From Clostridia bacterium (GTDB taxonomy: Bacteria > Bacillota > Clostridia > Oscillospirales > CAG-272), in contig JAFUJB010000012.1 of assembly GCA_017473865.1 (NCBI GenBank), positions 1 through 64,000 of the forward strand: a stretch of 64,000 nucleotides of DNA. Direction: 5' to 3'. This document shows positions 61,318 to 64,000 of the stretch, in pieces; the stretch's first letter is position 1; every line of letters starts with the position of its first letter. The translations under genes were made by a program, and so were the position numbers. A model generated the notes under the pieces. It searched no databases. It saw nothing but the letters and a program-made list of their open reading frames with translations, and was not told where the DNA came from.

Positions 61318-61953
61318 TTACGGTACTCCCCGAGTTAAAAGCTCCCAAGCTCCGTTTTCAGTTCTGGCAAAATACCAGCTCCAGTTGTATTCAAAATTTG
61401 CATTCCATGAATACCCTGCAAAGATAGACGTTCGAAATCGTGTTCTGAAAACCATACATTCCGTGTATACAACTCCTTCATCTGCCAATGTATTACAGTA
61501 TTCCAATTCTCTTTGACATAAACCATCGTCTGTATAACTGATAGAATACAATTTACACTCGTCCCATGATGAAAATATAGTCTTTATCAATTCAATCGCG
61601 CAATCCATATCCTCTTTGGAATACACTTCTGAGTTCCCGTAATCTATCGTTGCAGGTTTTAGACTTATGCAAATAAAGATAATAACAAAGCAAAGAATTA
61701 CTGAAAGCACAGAAAAAAGGATGATTCTTCGTCTGATTTTTTTCTTTTCCGCTTTTTCGTGGCGTTCTATAACTCCGTCCTTTTCTTTCTTCAGTACCGC
61801 CTCACTCGCATTAGAATTCATCTGCTGATAAGTCTCTTTACAATGAGGACAATTTGCTAAATGTTCTTTTATCATCTCTGCGCTTGCTTCGCTACAGGCT
61901 CCGTCCACATAAAGCGGAAGCAAATCTTGAACAATCTCGCATTGTTTACTCAT
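61318..61953 (-). CDS. Zinc-finger anti-sigma factor (membrane)
   Basis: A 211-residue regulator. The N-terminal zinc-finger anti-sigma domain reads CEIVQDLLPLYVDGACS then HLANCPHC (the H-x3-C-x2-C pattern). A membrane helix follows at ~75-100 (IILFSVLSVILCFVIIFICISL, outline), then an extracytoplasmic domain with an aromatic end (WNANFEYNWSWYF). It overlaps the sigma gene's end by 8 bases (ATGAGTAA), and is its likely partner. An in-frame ATG 9 bases upstream is an alternative start. Confidence 0.9.
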   Translation of the reverse strand: MSKQCEIVQDLLPLYVDGACSEASAEMIKEHLANCPHCKETYQQMNSNASEAVLKKEKDGVIERHEKAEKKKIRRRIILFSVLSVILCFVIIFICISLKPATIDYGNSEVYSKEDMDCAIELIKTIFSSWDECKLYSISYTDDGLCQRELEYCNTLADEGVVYTECMVFRTRFRTSIFAGYSWNANFEYNWSWYFARTENGAWELLTRGVP

Positions 61954-62431
61954 TTTTCTCATCCATCCTTTCTTTAATCTTTAGCTTAGCGCGATGATAA
62001 GTAACTCTCGCCCAAGTTTCTGTCTTTCCAAATATAGTGGCGATCTGTGCAAAGGAAAGCTCTCCGAACACACGAATCTGAAAAACCTCCTTGTACGGCT
62101 CATCCAAACAATGTATCACAAGATGTATGCGGAAAGCCATATCCGAATCAGCTGCAGCACGTTCTACGCTCTCATCAGATGGTAGCTCGCTTATCTCGCT
62201 TATATAGGCTATGCGCTGATTATTTCGCATTTCATCATAATATAAATTCTTGGCAATCGAGCATAGCCAAGTCAGCTCATCACACTTTCCTTTGAATTGA
62301 GCTTTTGCCGATACTGCTTTATAAAAGGTATTCTGTGTTATTTCTTCTGCCAACTCGCGATTTCTGACCAGAGATACCGCATACGAATAAACCTGCATAT
62401 AGTAAGAGTTATATAGCTTTTCGTAATCCAT
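61946..62431 (-). CDS. ECF-type RNA polymerase sigma factor
   Basis: A 161-residue sigma-70-family factor with only regions 2 and 4. Region 2: RNRELAEEITQNTFYKAV then LTWLCSIAKNLYYDEMR; region 4: EPYKEVFQIRVFGELSFAQIATIFGKTETWARVTYHRAK (in outline). The start is ATG 62431, nine bases after a GGGGGG site, in preference to an ATG directly abutting the site. Paired with the anti-sigma gene; the signal is unknown. Confidence 0.92.
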   Translation of the reverse strand: MDYEKLYNSYYMQVYSYAVSLVRNRELAEEITQNTFYKAVSAKAQFKGKCDELTWLCSIAKNLYYDEMRNNQRIAYISEISELPSDESVERAAADSDMAFRIHLVIHCLDEPYKEVFQIRVFGELSFAQIATIFGKTETWARVTYHRAKLKIKERMDEKNE

Positions 62432-62788
62432 ACTTATCATCCCCCCTTTGCGCTCATAGGTTAGACGGGAAAAACACGATTTCGTTACAAACATTATAAC
62501 ATATTTTTCAAAAAATGTGTTAAGCTATATAAAAAATATGGGTTTCACCGAAGCGAACCCCTTTAAAATATAAATACATAAGAACAATAGTACATAAATG
62601 CAAAAAGCATCGCAGAGTGACTAAATGGTGGCTCTTGGCACTTTCGTTATAGACTAATTCACCATTTTATGATATAATTCATTTGCGAGGTATAGCGAAA
62701 CTATACCTCGCCTGTCCATATGGGTTCTTCAACATGAACTAGATATATTGTATAATTTATATGGGGAAATAAATTCTTGGAGGATAGT
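62432..62788. other. Intergenic region between the ECF sigma and XRE genes
   Basis: 357 bases without a credible gene. It holds a strong hairpin GCGAGGTATAG/CTATACCTCGC at 62685-62711 and a TATAAT at 62751-62756 with a poor -35, the probable promoter of the XRE gene. An unrelated TATAAT is at 62673-62678. Confidence 0.55.
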
Positions 62789-63904
62789 ATGTCTATAGGC
62801 TCAACAATCAAAAAATTACGAATTGCAAGAAGATTAACGCAGGAGCAACTTGCTTCTAATCTTGGAATCACCTCCAAGGCTGTCTCTCAATGGGAGTGTG
62901 ATAGAACGTCTCCCGACATTTCGCAAATTCCGGCTTTGTGTAAATTCTTTCAAATATCCGCCGATCAGTTGTTGAATATCAATTTGCCAAAATCCGAAGA
63001 AGAAAAGCAGGATATTCTGCACAGATATTATGATCTGTCAAGAAAAGGGTATCTAAAGAAAGGCTGGCAGCTTTTGCAAGAAGGTATTGCCAAATTCCCG
63101 AACGATTACTCCATTATGATTCATCTGTCTATCTGCGGAGATTGGATGTGTAAATTTTCTGAAACCACACACGAGGAAAAAGACTCAATACGCCATCAAT
63201 GCGCCGAATATTGCAAAAGAATTTTGGACGGATGCACAGATGATTTCATTCGACATGCCGCCGTGTCTATTCTTTGTACTTATTATGCTGAAAAAGGCGA
63301 AATACATAAGGCGGAGGAGCTCGCCGGGAAGATGCCTGTTATGGTTATGAGCCAAGATTTTTTGTTTGCGAATATATACAAAGGCACAAAGAAAAACGAA
63401 GCCAATCAAAGATTGAAGTCTAATCTACTGCAATTTATGTTAAAGAGATTTGATTCAAATTACAAATTGGATTCCGGTGAAAGATTATATTCCTCGGATG
63501 ATCTGGAGGCGCTAAGAGAAAAGAAAATTGCTCTTTTAGAACTGTTGTTTGAAGAGGGTGATTTCGGATCTTACAGCGGCGCTCTTTCTGATTTTTACGA
63601 GGAGAGTGCACGCCACTACGCAACTGCCGGCAATACCGAAAGAGCTTTAGAGTGTTTAGAAAAATCTGTGCATTTAGCAATAGATTTTATCACATTTATG
63701 CAGAAAGATACTTTTACTCATACATCTCTTTTCCTCAAGGGAATGGTTGAGCAATCTCGCAACGTTTCACTAAACAGCGAAGATAATCAGGCGGTGTTGA
63801 TTCTGAAAAATATGGAAAGAAAAGAATACGATATCGTTCGTGAATCAAACATATTCAAAAAACTTTCCAAAGAACTCGAATCCTACATTCAGATCAAATT
63901 ATGA
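62789..63904 (+). CDS. XRE-family regulator with TPR-like C-terminal region
   Basis: A 371-residue protein. Residues ~5-62 form an XRE helix-turn-helix: STIKKLRIARRLTQEQLASNLGITSKAVSQWE (outline). The remaining ~300 residues are helical with repeats resembling TPR or solenoid units (ARHYATAGNTERALECLEKSVHLA). Such proteins often respond to a small peptide or protein partner. ATG 62789 follows GGAGG. Its stop overlaps the start of the next gene by 4 bases (ATGA). Confidence 0.85.
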   Translation: MSIGSTIKKLRIARRLTQEQLASNLGITSKAVSQWECDRTSPDISQIPALCKFFQISADQLLNINLPKSEEEKQDILHRYYDLSRKGYLKKGWQLLQEGIAKFPNDYSIMIHLSICGDWMCKFSETTHEEKDSIRHQCAEYCKRILDGCTDDFIRHAAVSILCTYYAEKGEIHKAEELAGKMPVMVMSQDFLFANIYKGTKKNEANQRLKSNLLQFMLKRFDSNYKLDSGERLYSSDDLEALREKKIALLELLFEEGDFGSYSGALSDFYEESARHYATAGNTERALECLEKSVHLAIDFITFMQKDTFTHTSLFLKGMVEQSRNVSLNSEDNQAVLILKNMERKEYDIVRESNIFKKLSKELESYIQIKL

Positions 63905-64000
63905 GTAAAAATCTTAAACTTTACGGTAAAGAATATTACGAATACACCGAGTTGCTGTCATTAGGAAACGTGTATTATATACTAATATCCAAAAGATTGC
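63901..64000 (+). CDS. Start of an unidentified gene (3' truncated)
   Basis: Begins at ATG 63901, overlapping the XRE stop by 4 bases. The 33 visible residues start MSKNLKLYGKEYYEYTELLSLGNVY (in outline) and end with the hydrophobic ILISKRL at the window edge. No family is recognised. Translational coupling to the XRE gene suggests a functional pair. Confidence 0.7.
   Translation, partial: MSKNLKLYGKEYYEYTELLSLGNVYYILISKRL

Overview
The window is about 64 kb of chromosome from a low-GC, spore-forming Clostridia-type Firmicute. It most resembles uncultured gut or rumen Oscillospiraceae/Ruminococcaceae-like bacteria (inference). Grounds seen in the sequence are AGGAGG-type ribosome binding sites, near-consensus TTGACA-N17-TATAAT promoters, frequent TTG/GTG starts, a forespore sigma factor (sigG), ECF vitamin transporters, BspA-type leucine-rich-repeat surface protein, and a cohesin/dockerin pair. 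There is no phage, plasmid, complete insertion sequence or CRISPR array. Most genes are core or housekeeping genes in short operons separated by strong hairpin terminators.

Layout. 1-5.4 kb: tail of an unknown gene, a clan GH-D-like glycosidase, an SDR oxidoreductase, tRNA-Ser with a 220-bp insert flanked by direct repeats of the tRNA 3' end, a lipoprotein and a Cys-rich membrane protein. 5.5-10.6 kb: a four-gene minus-strand operon (Re-type citrate synthase, GntR regulator, aconitase, isocitrate dehydrogenase) that makes 2-oxoglutarate, with a palindromic operator on its promoter. 10.8-19.6 kb: trmO, comEC, an Lrp regulator, folC-folT behind a THF riboswitch, a Gfo/Idh/MocA oxidoreductase and rarA. 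19.6-29 kb: sigG, a secreted ricin-like/Big2/C39-like protein, and a minus-strand run TerB_N protein - BrxC/BrxD-like ATPase - alaS - membrane-anchored protein. 29-35 kb: GME-fold protein, rpmB, DMT transporter, C_GCAxxG protein, prfB, nif3-like, trmK, DUF1858 protein. 35-45.6 kb: giant LRR surface protein, hinT-like gene, phosphatase, thiT behind a TPP riboswitch, tsf-rpsB, a HAD hydrolase, coaX with an ECF S component. 45.8-49.5 kb: membrane-anchored cohesin protein and dockerin-bearing glucosaminidase-like protein. 50-58 kb: cyclophilin lipoprotein, deoC, membrane proteins, a NERD-like protein, acyl carrier protein, nfeD/SPFH pair, a structured RNA candidate, DUF1292, AI-2E family transporter, low-molecular-weight phosphatase. 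59-64 kb: tRNA-His, tRNA-Arg, pepD, an ECF sigma/anti-sigma pair, and an XRE regulator overlapping a truncated gene.

How the genes work together. Three vitamin modules (folate, thiamine, probably pantothenate) pair uptake with retention, and two of them have riboswitches. The citrate operon supplies glutamate carbon. The best candidates for a distinctive system are (i) the cohesin/dockerin pair, which looks like cellulosome-style docking applied to cell-wall hydrolysis, (ii) the two-gene TerB_N/BREX-type ATPase module without the rest of BREX, (iii) the 220-bp tRNA-Ser insert, and (iv) the structured RNA at about 55.9-56.05 kb. All product calls come from reading motifs; no database search was run.
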